A stretch of DNA of 64,000 nucleotides from Leptoclinus maculatus (GCA_032191485.1 JAVDOI010000008.1:21833049-21897048); one strand, 5' to 3'; shown: positions 23,285 through 37,244, counted from the first letter of the stretch. Program-made: numbers and translations. The notes: generated by a model from the letters alone, not told the origin.

Positions 23285-26162
23285 ATGTCTCTGCCTCCAG
23301 AGAAAGCTTCCGAACTGAAGCAAATCATTCACAACCATCTGCTCAAGGTGAGCCAACTACTTCACGTTATTAAGTTCGGCTGTACCAAATACGTATGTGA
23401 TGACATTATTTAACAACATTTGGTTGGTATTTTCAAGCTAGTGCACTTTACGCTAACTGCTATTAGCCTGTCTAGCCTGCAGAGATAAGCAGGCTGCCCT
23501 CTGAAGTACAGAAGAAGTAGGTCAGATGAGTAGAGATGCACCGATACATTACTGGACAGTGTTAGAATGAATGTAATAGGGTATTGGTCCTGTATGATTC
23601 ATCCTAGCAACTGGTTCTCTATGGGACCACTATTTATGTGTTTGCATCAAGCTATTCATGTCTGAAAAGACATGAATCTCATAAAGACACAATCTCTATT
23701 CTGTTACAGCAGGATTCTAATAATAATCTGAGACCTGTACCTTCTGATAGGTCTACTGATAATAAACCTGATAGGTTACTTCTTCCTCGTGAAGACTTTC
23801 AAGACTTTGAGCACTGCTGCACCCTCCCACACAACACAGCAAAGAGGGATGAAGTTTGTCAGTGTGTGATGTCAGCGGTAGTCCAATTTGATCAATGGTG
23901 AATTTGCTGTGGGGGTGGGGAAAAGGAGTCTGTCTTAACAAGATATTCTGATACATTGGTGAGCCCAGCGGCATCCACTTGTGACTCTTGTTGAGGAAGA
24001 AGTGTGTGGGAGTGGTGTGTTCATCCGGTCTCTTTTGGTCACCAGATGGACATCCACGGGAGGATCCGAGAGGTGCTGGCCGAGACTGTGAGGGATGTGC
24101 AAGGCCCGGCACGTCGACCGCTGTCTGAGACGGATTTCCTACACGCTCTGCAGCGCAGGGGCATCATAGAGGATGTGATGAAGGACCTGCACTTTACCCA
24201 GGTCGGCCGACACTCAACGGGCAATTTTTCAGATTTGCATGCTTGACGATTAAGCAGTTCACGTAGATTAATTTGATTCAAAACTGAATGTAAATAACAA
24301 ACTTTTAAAAATAATTTCATACTAATTTGAACCCAGATGCAGATAACAATTTCTAAATTGTACAAATTGGTGTGAATTCAATTACCAGCTGACTGTTTTG
24401 GTATTTTTGTCATGTTGGTGTGCTTTGGTAGGAAGGCACAACAGATGCTGAAACAGGGTCCCCTCCAAAGCCTGCTACTCACTTTGTTGACAAGAATATT
24501 ACTCTGCTAAAAAAAAGTAAGTAACGTCCCGTACAAGTCCAAATAAACCAACATAACAGCACAGCCTATTTCCTTTCCCTCAAGTTGTCCTTAATGTTGG
24601 AACGGTTAAGTGAAGACCGTCTTTTCATTCTCTCAGCCAATATTGACCCATCCAGGCGGCACTTGTATGTCCAAGTGCTTGGCGGTAAGGCCTTTCTGGA
24701 GCACCTCCAGGAGCCAGAGCCTTTACCCGGTCAGGTGTGCTCTACGTTGACGCTCTACCTGCACTTCCGCAACCAGAGGTTCCGCTCGAAGCCGGTGCCC
24801 TGCGCCTGCGAACCTGACCTGAAGGAGGGTTTCCTCCTAGAGATCCACAGAGACGGCACCGGTACGTCAGTCAGTCGGGACAGGCAGGTTGTTATGGTGC
24901 TGCTTCATTAGTTATCTATACTTAGTTTGTGATTTTTTTTAAAATTTTGGTACCTTAGGTGAGGGCAGTAAAATGGCGGACGCGACCACCATGCTGTCTC
25001 TGTGTGACCCGGTTCACTTGGTGCTGATCGGGACGGACACCTCCGGTGAGACGGCGCTGGTCTCGTCCTACTTCCTGGACTGGAGGGCGGTCCTCGGCTC
25101 GCCCAGCGGGAAGACCTGCTTTGCCGTGGAGCTGATGGGAGTTGGTGAGGAATCGGTGATTCTGCTGCAGTGAATGCAGGAGTGACAGTGTGATACTGAA
25201 TTATTAATGTGATTATTTTTTAAAAAGGTTGCATCTCTATGGCGAGGAGTGAAGAATGATGAATGCAGTTCATTGGTAGAGTAGAGGAGTTTATTGTTGT
25301 TGCAGATACAAGTGCCCTGCTCAGACTGTTGCATTCCAAACAAAGAATATCTCTCCCAGACTAACGGTTCTATCTGTTTACCACCAGTGAATTAGTCAGC
25401 GTATGCTAGAAATATATGTTACTCGTTCGTAAGTGTTGCAGCAACAAGCTTCCAGTAACATGTGTGTGTGTCTCCAGGAAGTGAATGCAAAGTCCCGGCT
25501 GGTGTTCTGACCGTCAGTCTGGAGCTCTACCCTCCTCTCACAGAGACGCTGAGCGCCGCCGTCATCAGCACACAGGTCAGCACGCCGGAGTCTCTTCGCC
25601 TGTGTTTTATTATTCGCCGGCTTCAGTATTCATTAATAAAACAGCACCGTGAGAGAACAGTGAATCATCGATGCTGTTGAGAATCGATCTTCCTCGGAGC
25701 CGATCTAGAGGCAGCATTGTAGCTATATGTAGTAACTGATGTCACTGTGTGCTTCTCATTCAGCAATCACTGGAGAGGCAGAGGACGGCAGAGAAGGAGA
25801 GGCTCTTCTTGGTTTATGCCAAACAGTGGTGGAGGGAGTTCCTTGAGATACGTCCATCAAACCAATCCAAAATGGTCAAGATCTTTGCCCAGGTTGGTCT
25901 GAATTAAACCCTTATATGACGTGGTTTTTCGTACTTTGAAGGACATTCGTTTCTTGACACGTTTTTGTTTTTTTTAGACCTGAGGACTGAATAGATGTGT
26001 TGAGCAGACACTGCTGAGGGAGTTCCTCGGAACAACCTAATTCATTTGTTTCCCTGGTTTAGTGTATTAGTGGTTTGGGGAGAGGACTTCTCATATTCCT
26101 AACCAGTTTAGGGAATATTGAATCCTGAACTCCTCAAATTCATATCTGCTCTAACCTGTCCC

Positions 26163-26201
<39 letters not shown>

Positions 26202-29200
26202 GTGTGTGTCTGCAGGACGAGAACGGCGTCAACCGGCCGACGTGTTCTTACGTGCGTGTCCTGCGGGCGGGCCGTCTGCTGGAGAGCCCCCGACAGGCGG
26301 CCCGCTTTGTCAGCCTGCTGGCCCACGAGAAGGCCCCAGTGGTGGGAGGAGGAGGAGGCAAGCAGGAGCAGTGGTGCTCATTAATGGCTTTCCTGTGTAG
26401 AGGGAAGGTGAGGAACCGGCCGGCGTCTTGGCAGTAACAACAGAGATGGGTTCATTTTTCAGAAGACAATGTAATTACTGTGCTGCTAGATCTGAACTGT
26501 CAAAGACGGAGACAATGGCAGATTTATGCACACCAAGGTTCCTGGTAAAGCTGGGGTAGGCAGGCTTTATCTTTGTCCCTGGGCAAAACAACAGCGCTAG
26601 CTGTTGAGCATATCAACAAGTGCAGACCAGATTTTTACTGTGCTTGTCTTGACACTCTTTTTCGCTTCCTTGGCTCTCGGCTGCTGTTGGCAAAAGGCTA
26701 AACTATTCGCAACATTTTGTCTCCATCTCTCTGCCAGTTAAGCCTTCTACTAACTGTAGCCAAAGGCTTAGGCGCTAGTGATTAAGCAGAGTGTAAGCAG
26801 TAGCGTTGCCCAAAGTTTAGCAGAAAGCTAAACTATTGGCAACATTTTCTCTCTCTCTCTTGAATAGTTTAGCCTTCTGCTAACCGTAGCTAGAGGCTGA
26901 TCCTCAGCCGTTGGCAGAAGGCTAAACTCTCTCCATCTCTCTATTAGTATATCCTATTGCTAACCATAGTCACAGGCTTAGACGCTATCTTCTGTCCATC
27001 TCTTTAATAGTTGAGCCTTCTGCGAACTGTAGCTAAAAGTTTTAAAATCATCTGTAATTCATTCTATTGATGAGGATGTGTGGTAAAAGAAGAGACCGAT
27101 AAGATGAGAGGAACAGTGTGAAAAGAATCATAATCATTCAAAATGAAGTGAATGCATGATACCTGATCTGCAGAACGCATTAAAATCAATGGAGGAAAGG
27201 TGTAGTTGACCGTATCCCCATATAACCTCAGTCTGCCCCCGCTGACTAATATCAATGGTGTCCTAAAACGATTTGTTCCCAGAGTCAGAAGGCGTCGCAT
27301 TAACTCGGCCCAGCTGCGTTTACATTCGCTCCATTTCTGAGCACAGCCGATTGTGTCATTTCTGAGAAAGAGGGATTTGCGCAGAGTCGACTGACTGATG
27401 CGTTTTCATCACTGCTAGATAGCGGGGAATTTCCCAGACCCACCACAGGATAAATGTTCCCTGCCTCTCCTCTGTGAGCGGCTGGCAGGACAGACACAAC
27501 GCAACTCTCGCAAAGTGGCCCTTGTCAGCTGTGATTTATGGGTTTCATTCCAGGGGAAATTAATTTAGTCTCATCAGTCCCCAGCCTGTTCCGATGCTGC
27601 CGTCCATATTAGCACTTCTGGGGAACATCTATCATTCTGACTTGCCAGTAGCCCGAGCCAGCACACGGCACACAGCAGCAGCACAAACCCAGGCCTCTCT
27701 ACCGGGTGAAATAAGACTTGCTTACTGCCACGGCCAATCTCCAGCAGACTGTTCTTGTCTGTGTTCAACACTTGAGAAAGGCTAACGGAGCAGAGAAAAC
27801 CGAATATTGTGTTTCTGTTCAAACAGGCTGCTCCAATTCATCATGCAGTGACATGTTGAATTAGTCAAGCAGATGGTCGTAAACATCTTCAAATCTGTCT
27901 AAATATTGGGACGTGGAATATGTCACTACTTCTAGAGAATAGAGTTGGAACATTTCGAGAATAGTTATATGTCAAGAATAGAGTTGTAATTATAGGCTTA
28001 TAAAGTCACAATATGTTAAGAGTATTTGCAATATAAAATCTGAATAATTCATGAATATAGTTGTAATGTTTTAAGATGTTAATGCTCAAATACGCTGTCA
28101 CACATTTTGCCGCGTAGCCACCCTCAAAGAGAAGAGGCTTATTTGAGAATAGAAATGAATTCTTAGACTTTAAGAACATGGATTTATGATATGTACCTCA
28201 ATAATAGGTCTACCTATAGGTTGTGGAGCCTCTGTGAGTGGAGCTCACTAGAGCCTCATTGTTTGTCTCACTAGGGTTAAAGGAATCCGTCAGACCTGTG
28301 CAGCTCTAAAGTGGGGGGGGGGAAAGCCCTGTTGCTCTTGAAGAACTGACTTTAAGAGAGCTCTGAACACTAAACACACTGTTGATAATGTAGTTTCCAC
28401 ATTTCAAACTCACCAAAGGACCTGAGCTCATCCCCGTCTGTGCTCCCCAGGGGGACTGCGAGGACCACGCCGCCCTGCTGTGCAGCCTCCTGCTGGGCTT
28501 TGGCCTGGATGCGTACGTGTGCGTGGGCACCAAAGCCAAGGCAACGCCGCACACCTGGGTCCTGACCCGCGGCACTGATGGGAGCATCACCTTCTGGGAG
28601 AGTCTGACGGCACACAGGTCCTTTTTTCTCTTGTTGTTGTTCTTCAGACAGCCGATGAGTTGTAACACAGCTGCTTTTACTGCTCCCCTTTTAATGTTCA
28701 TGTGTAGGATACAAAGAGGTATGAGACAGTCTTTGTGTTTGTCAGTCGGATGTATCAGAAAGCCGTTTCCATCAATTGTCGCAGTCAGACTCTGGGCTGA
28801 GAAACAATTACATGTTGGTGGTTATTTAGTTCTCACTGATCTTATTACGTAGACAGACTTGATGTCATCTCTTCTGTTGACAGGCTCTGGTTGGTATTAT
28901 AAGTGTCTGACATCATGGCAAGAGTCTCGCTCTGAAATCTGGTGAAGTCGTGTGTTGCCGGGAGACAGTGGAAAAGTGTCGGCTTATTGTGTCGAGCACA
29001 GAAAACGTAGCTTAGTGTCGTCTGAAAGATGTCATGGTTGAATGTTTAGCTGATTTGGACACAGGATGAGGTCTTTGTATGCATGTATTGTGCTGTACAG
29101 TGTTGTACTATAGGGTTTGTTGTTGAATTGTACTGATAATATTAGGACACTAAATTGTAATAACCTTTCATGGGACTACAGACAAATATTTGCTCTATAG

Positions 29201-30595
29201 CTACTTCTAGCCATTTCCTTTAGGTGGAAACTGAAGTGTTGATTAATGTGCACTGTGCCTGGTAAATAAATATCTGAATACGTTTGAGTATACAGATGTT
29301 CAGAACGAGCCTTCCCCTTGAGCGGGACTTGGACACAATAACAAACGGACAGGATCAAGCGAAAGATAAAGAAAGAAAGGTGCATTTCTCTGTGGGATCC
29401 TTTTGATTATGTTTTCAGACATTTAATATATAATAACACTCTGAGCCCGTCAGTGGCAAAAACAAGCCCTTATAGTGACGTAACGTCACATTGACGCTGC
29501 TCCTTTGCCCTCGCAGCTTTATCGTGGTTCTCCCTCGATACTGGACCAATTCAAAGAATAGTTGTGAGTAAAATCATAGGAAAACAGGGTCCAGGTTGAA
29601 GGTTATTCTTTAAGTCGCGCCCTCAAAACAGCTTTAAATTTTGTTAATGAGTTTGTCATGACAGTAATTAGCCTTGAACTCCCATATGTATGCTCAGGTA
29701 CCTGCACCGGGCCATAGACCCGGACGCCCCGCCCCTGGCCCCCCAGCCCAAACCCTCCTCCCCCTACCGCACTGTGGGCTGCGTCTTCAACCACCAGACC
29801 TTCCTGGCCAACTGCCAGCCCTCCGACGCTGTGGAGCTTTGCGTCTTTGACTTCCAGGTAACAGAACGGTGTCCCTCACACGTTTCTCGTGTGTTACTTA
29901 TATGTCCATTGTTGTATTTATTGATTGTTAAAAAATGTCATCATGCTTGCCGCAGATGTTTTCTCTGCCAGGTGTTGTGTTAACAGTCAGGGACAGGGTT
30001 TTGGTGAAATGAGTGTCAATATATTTACACCGCATATTGAATCTGCCAGAGAAAATCTAGTGAAATGTGGGAGTCGGACAGCCTGGAGCAGAGAGCAGTG
30101 GGTGGGTGCCAGGGAAATGAAATCGGCAACAGTTCCATTCATCAGCAACTCACCGTCCTGTCGTGTTACCCTAAAGGCTGGCAGCGAAGCCCCAGCGGCT
30201 ACACTGTAGTGGTTATTTTTCTCACAAAATAAAGATAAGAGCATCAGCTTTTTATTTTTTTTTCCTCCTCCTTTTCCTCCAGAATCAGTCTCGGTGGAAG
30301 GCGATGAGCGAAGAGGCTCTGAAGTCCGTTTGCGCCCCGGGCTCCACCGCCTCTCTGCCCCCTCTGCCTCCACTCTGTGCCCCGTCTCTGGATCCAGCTG
30401 CTGCCAGCAACCAGCTGGAGCTGGAGATGCGCTTCCTGGTTTCCGAGCACAGGAAGGTAAGACACGGTGCTGGACGAGATGAGGACACTTAAGAGTCTGG
30501 GAGTTTCAGGTCATGTATGAGTCACTGAGAAATGCCACTGCTTTATTTTAGCTGGATTCAGGAGCCTTTTAAGTGTGAGATTTACTGGGCAAAGT

Positions 30596-30646
<51 letters not shown>

Positions 30647-32319
30647 GTCTGTACTCCAGGACCTGGGAGTGGCGACCGTGTGGGACGACCACCTGTCCTA
30701 CCTGCTGTCCTCGGCGCTGTCGGCCTACGAGCTGGAGCGCTGCACCGGCGTCTCGTGCGGCAACGAGGAGTTCCAGGACGCGGTGAGGAGGGCGGTGCCG
30801 GACGGGCACACCTTCAAAGGCTTCCCCATCCACTTCTTGCACCGCAATGCTCGCAGAGCCTTTGCCACCTGCCTCAGGTGAGCTAGTGGGTGGTTTACGG
30901 TGAACGCGTGGTGAGAAGAATCCCTCAATCTGATCGTTCAACCCCTTTCAGCGAGGAGGCTGTGGGACCATTTCGACAAATTCTGGGAAGTAGCATGCGT
31001 GTACTGCAGTGATCGAAGCCCGAGGCAGCGCTGCAACAAGCCCGCCATTTCTCCCCGTGAGACGATTTAGTTTGCACTATACCTCAGGCTTAGGGCAGCA
31101 AATCCCCACCAGCTGCAGCGTATTGTAGCAGATCCTGAACTAAGAGCTCCCTGTAGAGGGAGAAGAAAATCTCCCTATAGGAACAACATTCCACGTCTCT
31201 CTTACAAATCCTGCCAGTATTGAACACACAGAGCTCCGCTGTGTCCTGAGCTCCTGAGCTACAAAGATTGAAATCTGGCTTAAAAGTCACACAGTCCCTC
31301 TGCCCCCCCCCGTCTGGTTTCTCTGCCTGCAAGGGTTCCTGATAGGGTTGCAAAATCACAGGAATATTCAAGGTGGAAACTTTCAAGAGGAATCAACGGT
31401 AAATAATGTGAATACAATGTTAATCTGGGTTATTAGCTCAGGCTGTAGTGAGCATGTCATATGCAGACACAAACATCTGACCACATCATAAGCAGTTTGA
31501 TTAACCCTCTGGAGCCCTTTGTTCATGAACACAACGCTCTTTGACGTTAATTTGCTAAATAAATTTGTGTGGCGTGTTCGATAACACGAACAATCTTAGA
31601 AATACAAGGTACTAACTAGAACCATGTAGGGTTCTTAGGAAAGGGAGAACTTCATAAAGGTTCCACCTGGAACCCTTCAAGTGGGTTCTACCTAGAAGCA
31701 TGCAAAGGGTTATACCTAGAACAATCTGTGAACGGTTCCACCCAGAATCCCCTGTGAGGTTCTTGCGTTCCCTAAAGACCCCTGTAGTTCTCCGACGTGC
31801 TTGGAAAGGGAGGAATGAGTGGAGGGATATTTAGTTGGTTGCAATCTGCAACTCAACCAACAGATGGCGCTACATCCTACACACTGGTCCTTTAACTGAT
31901 GGGGGAAATTGGGATTTGAACATTCGAGCCGACATGGGCTGTGTGCAAAACAAAAGGTTTAAAGAAAACATCTAATTAATATAAACAAAATGGTTTATAA
32001 TACAGAATGAATGGAAGCAGCAGAAATGATCTCCTACCTGCTGGTTAACTGAAATATCATATAATATATACAGTCCCTCCAGTATATTTAGTATTGCTTT
32101 CAAGTGAAAACAAATCTTCCCTATGTATGTAAAACGTTGCAGTGCATCACATTTCCTGTCTGTTGTCACTTCCTGTGCAGGTCTGTGTTCTGTGAGGAGA
32201 TAGTGTGTTGCCGTGGCGACCATGTGAGGCTCGCGGTCCGCGTCCGTGTGTTTGCCTACCCGGAGAACGCATGTGCAGTGTGGCTCATGTTTGCATGTAA
32301 ATACCGCTCTGTACTCTGA
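23285..32319 (+). CDS. cep76: CEP76, centrosomal protein of 76 kDa
   Basis: CEP76 is a centriolar protein that limits centriole reduplication, acting with CP110. Exons: 23285-23347, 24046-24201, 24432-24516, 24637-24861, 24959-25144, 25478-25575, 25764-25892, 26216-26407, 28451-28617, 29698-29857, 30283-30456, 30660-30877 and 32181-32319. They encode 663 residues (human 659) with consistent phases. The start MSLPPEKASELKQIIH and the end FACKYRSVL are essentially those of human CEP76. A C2-type domain follows about residue 100 (TNIDPSRRHLYVQVLGGKAF). A transglutaminase-like fold covers roughly residues 320-480, with GDCEDH (Cys381) and PHTWV (His412) at the expected catalytic-like positions; whether it is active is not known. 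The last about 130 residues include DAVRRAVPDGHTFKGFPIHF and RGDHVRLAVRVRVFAYPE. Introns 7 and 11 end in simple repeats that touch the acceptor. An 83-bp perfect tandem duplication begins at the last two codons. Confidence 0.97.
26166..26209. repeat. cep76: (TG)n tract at CEP76 exon 8 acceptor
   Basis: About 22 TG units with one CG interruption, ending only 6 bases before the exon (…TGTCTGCAG|GAC). It stands where the polypyrimidine tract should be. Confidence 0.95.
26408..28450 (+). other. cep76: CEP76 intron 8
   Basis: 2.0-kb intron containing the degenerate tandem repeat at 26690-27040. The phrase AAAGCTGGGGTAGGCAG near 26547 resembles the edge of a dispersed fish repeat. A G run stands at about 28312-28321. 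No extra exon. Confidence 0.6.
26690..27040. repeat. Degenerate tandem/inverted repeat cluster
   Basis: About three diverged units of 95-130 bp. Each carries AAGGCTAAACT, then CATCTCTCT or similar, then the near-inverse AGTTTAGCCTTCTGCTAAC and GTAGC…AGGCTTA. Individual units can fold back on themselves. Confidence 0.7.
28618..29697 (+). other. cep76: CEP76 intron 9
   Basis: 1.08-kb intron, mostly AT-rich with no coding segment. It contains the short palindrome GTGACGTAACGTCAC (29475-29489). Confidence 0.6.
30599..30642. repeat. cep76: (CT)n tract at CEP76 exon 12 acceptor
   Basis: About 22 CT units followed by CTGT repeats and TACTCCAG|GAC. It serves as the polypyrimidine tract of intron 11. 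Confidence 0.95.
31615..31765. repeat. 25-bp minisatellite (GGTTCYACCTAGAA type)
   Basis: Variants of GGGTTCTACCTAGAA recur at a step of about 25 bp (31659, 31684, 31708, 31734, 31759), a little over four diverged copies. Similar 'GGTTCTACCTAGAACC' repeats occur widely in fish. Confidence 0.7.
31798..31895. mobile_element. Dispersed fish repeat fragment (TTAAAGGACCAGTGTGTA end)
   Basis: Read in reverse this starts TTAAAGGACCAGTGTGTAGG and continues to GCAACCAACTAAATATCC, a phrase I recognise as a common percomorph repeat end. It shares that end with the element starting at 38527. Confidence 0.6.
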
Positions 32320-32476
32320 CCGTCGGACAGACAGAAAGGAAACCACAGGCCCGGTACTGGTCCGTCAGAGGACCTGGACCCACGATGAGACTCGTACTCT
32401 GACCGTCGGACAGACAGAAAGGAAACCACAGGCCCGGTACTGGTCCGTCAGAGGACCTGGACCCACGATGAGACTC
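32311..32476 (+). repeat. cep76: Perfect 83-bp tandem duplication at CEP76 stop codon
   Basis: Two identical 83-bp copies (32311-32393, 32394-32476) followed by GTACTCTG of a third. The first copy starts with the final Val-Leu-stop codons of CEP76 (TGA at 32317-32319). The duplication therefore lies in the 3'UTR and leaves the protein unchanged. Confidence 0.97.
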
Positions 32477-32590
32477 GTACTCTGTGACATGTGCTCAGAC
32501 ATGTGACGTTTGTCTCTGCTGTGATCCTCAGGCCTTTATAGACTTGTACAGACATTTACACATCATTGTATTTAGATATCTATTTTTATA

Positions 32591-32596
32591 AATAAA
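32591..32596 (+). promoter_or_regulatory. cep76: CEP76 polyadenylation signal
   Basis: AATAAA 272 bp past the stop codon, downstream of the tandem duplication. Confidence 0.7.
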
Positions 32597-32599
32597 TGG

Positions 32600-33299
32600 A
32601 ACTTTTTTTTAAATATCTCACTGTGTACTTTTTAGAGCTTATTGAAGTCATTCTCTGTCCTTTCAACCCTCACTTTGAACAAAGAAAAACCTTTTACAGA
32701 GAAAAAATGGAAGAAACTTAAGAAAGAGCAACAGAAGGACGGACAACACACGTCATGTGTACAGAATAACAACATAATAAATAGAAATAGAGAATAGTAG
32801 AATGGGAACATCTCGATAATTCAGTTTTCATCAAATTGTTGGATTGGATTGTTTTGACCTGGTTGAGGTGGCCGTAATATAAAAGGAGACAGACTATGAG
32901 AACATTTAACAAATGAAAGCACCGTAGACCAAATGAAAAGGTCAAATGATGTAAGTAGGAGGTTTGGATATAGGGTCACTACTGACTGTTCAGTGCATGA
33001 GTGGAAGATGTCGGTGCAGGTGTTAAAAAAAAAAAGGTGCAGCAAAGCAACGACTAATGCAACATAACCAAAGCAAAGGGGAGAGACGCGAGGTGCAGCA
33101 GAATGGACCGACAGCCAGAGACCGTTTCATTAAAATGCTAAATTCGTAACGTCTTGACCTAAAAATCTCCTGTAGCACACAAAGTAAAAACATAGATATC
33201 AAATTAAAAGAATGCAGAAGACCTGCTCTGTATCCAACACAAAGTTTGTTGCTTTTCAACACATCAAACCTTGGACTTCTCAATCGCTTCTAATTAAAA
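32600..33299. other. Intergenic, nothing recognised
   Basis: AT-rich sequence just after the CEP76 3' end. Only chance ORFs. Confidence 0.6.
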
Positions 33300-33545
33300 G
33301 AAACCACACAGCTATAATGAGTTGCCGGCATTCTGAGGCCTCGCAGCTAACGGTGCTGACAGGGACAACAGCGCAAACTATGGCGTAAGTGCTAACGGAG
33401 CCAACAGTGTTTACCTGAGGGGGGAACCTGAGGGGGGGTGCTATGTGGGTCGGGGCGGCGGTTAGGACCGCCGCGTGAGCGCAGCGGCCGCGAGCTAGCA
33501 AGTGGGTTGTGCTCACATATATTAAAGTAAGCAACGTCATTCACT
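33300..33545. repeat. Probable dispersed repeat, GC-rich
   Basis: GC-rich island with repeated phrases (GCTAACGGTGCTGACAG, GCTAACGGAGCC, CCTGAGGGGGG twice, then GCGGCGGTTAGGACCGCCGC). It looks like a dispersed fish repeat, but I cannot name the family. It could be mistaken for a CpG-island promoter. Confidence 0.4.
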
Positions 33546-34034
33546 GCACAGGTTGACATCACTCCATTACATCTATCTTTACATAACAAAAAGTTGTCTG
33601 CTGCTCTATTGATGCTCTGGGCGTTAAAACACAGCTCTGAATATTGTAGATTGCAGGTAAGAATTTAGAAATGTTTCTTTGCATAAAAGAGTGAAAACTG
33701 AGCCAAAGCCATGGAGAGATCCTCTGTGGTATATCCGTGTTTTGTAATACATGAACTCGGCACTAGATGGTGTGTTAATACAGACGTTGGCTCGGCGGAT
33801 GCAGCTGCGGCCTTCTGTTGCATCCTGAGCTGCTGGATGCAAACGCAGTGGACCTGTGAGCCGGCAGCCCCTCTTCAGAGCGTCTTTAGACAGGTTAAGA
33901 TGACACGTGGTCACTTCACGGGTCCACTCCAGCACTCACTGCCTGGTGGAGCGAGATCAAATCAATAGAGATGCAGAACCCCCCCCCCACTGCAAGGAGA
34001 ACTAACGGATTTCAATTGATTTTTATTTTACGTT
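33546..34034. other. Intergenic, nothing recognised
   Basis: Mixed-composition sequence with a short C run near 33980. No exon or repeat was identified. Confidence 0.5.
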
Positions 34035-34560
34035 TGAAGATATGTTTGGCTTTTCACAAGCCACAGTAAAGCCATTGTTCTGGCTGGAGAGCCACTGAAA
34101 CCCCACAGGCCGGCGTCGATGCCTAATTCAAGGCCGACTGTGAAATTGCAGAGAGGGCGCAGTGACAGCAGCCTGGTTCAGTGAGTTATTGTGCGGTTCG
34201 GGGAAGTCAACTCGGAAAGTTCCGCCCTGATTGAAGTGCTCTATTAATTGACATGCAGAGGCGAGTTTTGTTTCTATGGAGTGTGCTTTGTTTTTTGTTT
34301 TTTTCAAAAGCTCCCCGCCATATTGCTCCGTGCTGTTTGGAGGTTCTGGGGGAATCGTTGACACATCAACCCCAAACTTTTTGACAAGAAGCCTGTGAGG
34401 ATGGCCAATTAATTCCATTTTTTTTTTTTTTCCGGGAGCTAATTTGCAATTCTGCATTTGCCCCAGAGTTGTTGAACACGAAGATCAGGAGGGAGGCTGA
34501 AAGAGCGAAATGGAGAGCTAATGAATAATTCCTCCCTTCTTTTTTTTTTACTGAATGTCA
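34035..34560. promoter_or_regulatory. Candidate conserved non-coding element
   Basis: Complex, repeat-free sequence with homeodomain-like words (TATTAATTGACA, CTAATGAATAAT, GCCAATTAATTCC) and no ORF. This is compositional inference only. Confidence 0.3.

Positions 34561-36842
<2,282 letters not shown>

Positions 36843-36883
<41 letters not shown>
36843..36883. repeat. (TG)n microsatellite
   Basis: About 20 TG units. Confidence 0.97.
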
Positions 36884-36884
<1 letters not shown>

Positions 36885-37099
36885 GCCATCTTTGACAGAC
36901 ACAGGTGGTAATTAATTAAACATATTTAAATAACAGAATGGATGTGACAAAAATTGGTAAGGAGCAAATATTCCTTGTTTTACCTCCAGATATGGTGATG
37001 ATGACACCCACACGCACACTGCTCATACATAACTGACTCAAAGCTAATTGTTCAAGTAGTCATTAGGGTGTACCTGTGTCTCCATATCCGTTCAATTAC

Positions 37100-37160
37100 T
37101 ATATATAAATATATATATATATATATATACTGTATGTATATATATTTATATATATATATC
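37100..37160. repeat. (TA)n-rich tract
   Basis: Alternating TA with a few interruptions (ACTGTATGTA), a likely unstable or cruciform-forming site. Confidence 0.85.
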
Positions 37161-37244
37161 ATATCTTCCCGCCACCCACCTCCTCGTCACGCTGACTCTC
37201 TTTCTCTCGTCTATTTCTTTTTTTGAAATGTAAAAAAATCCTGT

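Larger units (their letters stand above)
30878..32180 (+). other. cep76: CEP76 intron 12
   Basis: 1.3-kb intron before the last coding exon. It contains the 25-bp minisatellite at 31615-31765 and a repeat fragment at 31798-31895. No extra exon. Confidence 0.65.

Noticed and set aside
26690..27040. CRISPR-like array
   Set aside because: Units are diverged, self-complementary and intronic in a vertebrate gene; no regular spacers.
31615..31765. CRISPR-like array
   Set aside because: 25-bp step is continuous without spacers; a minisatellite in a fish intron.
33300..33545. GC-rich island as CpG-island promoter of an unseen gene
   Set aside because: Repeated internal phrases point to a dispersed repeat, and no exon follows on either strand.
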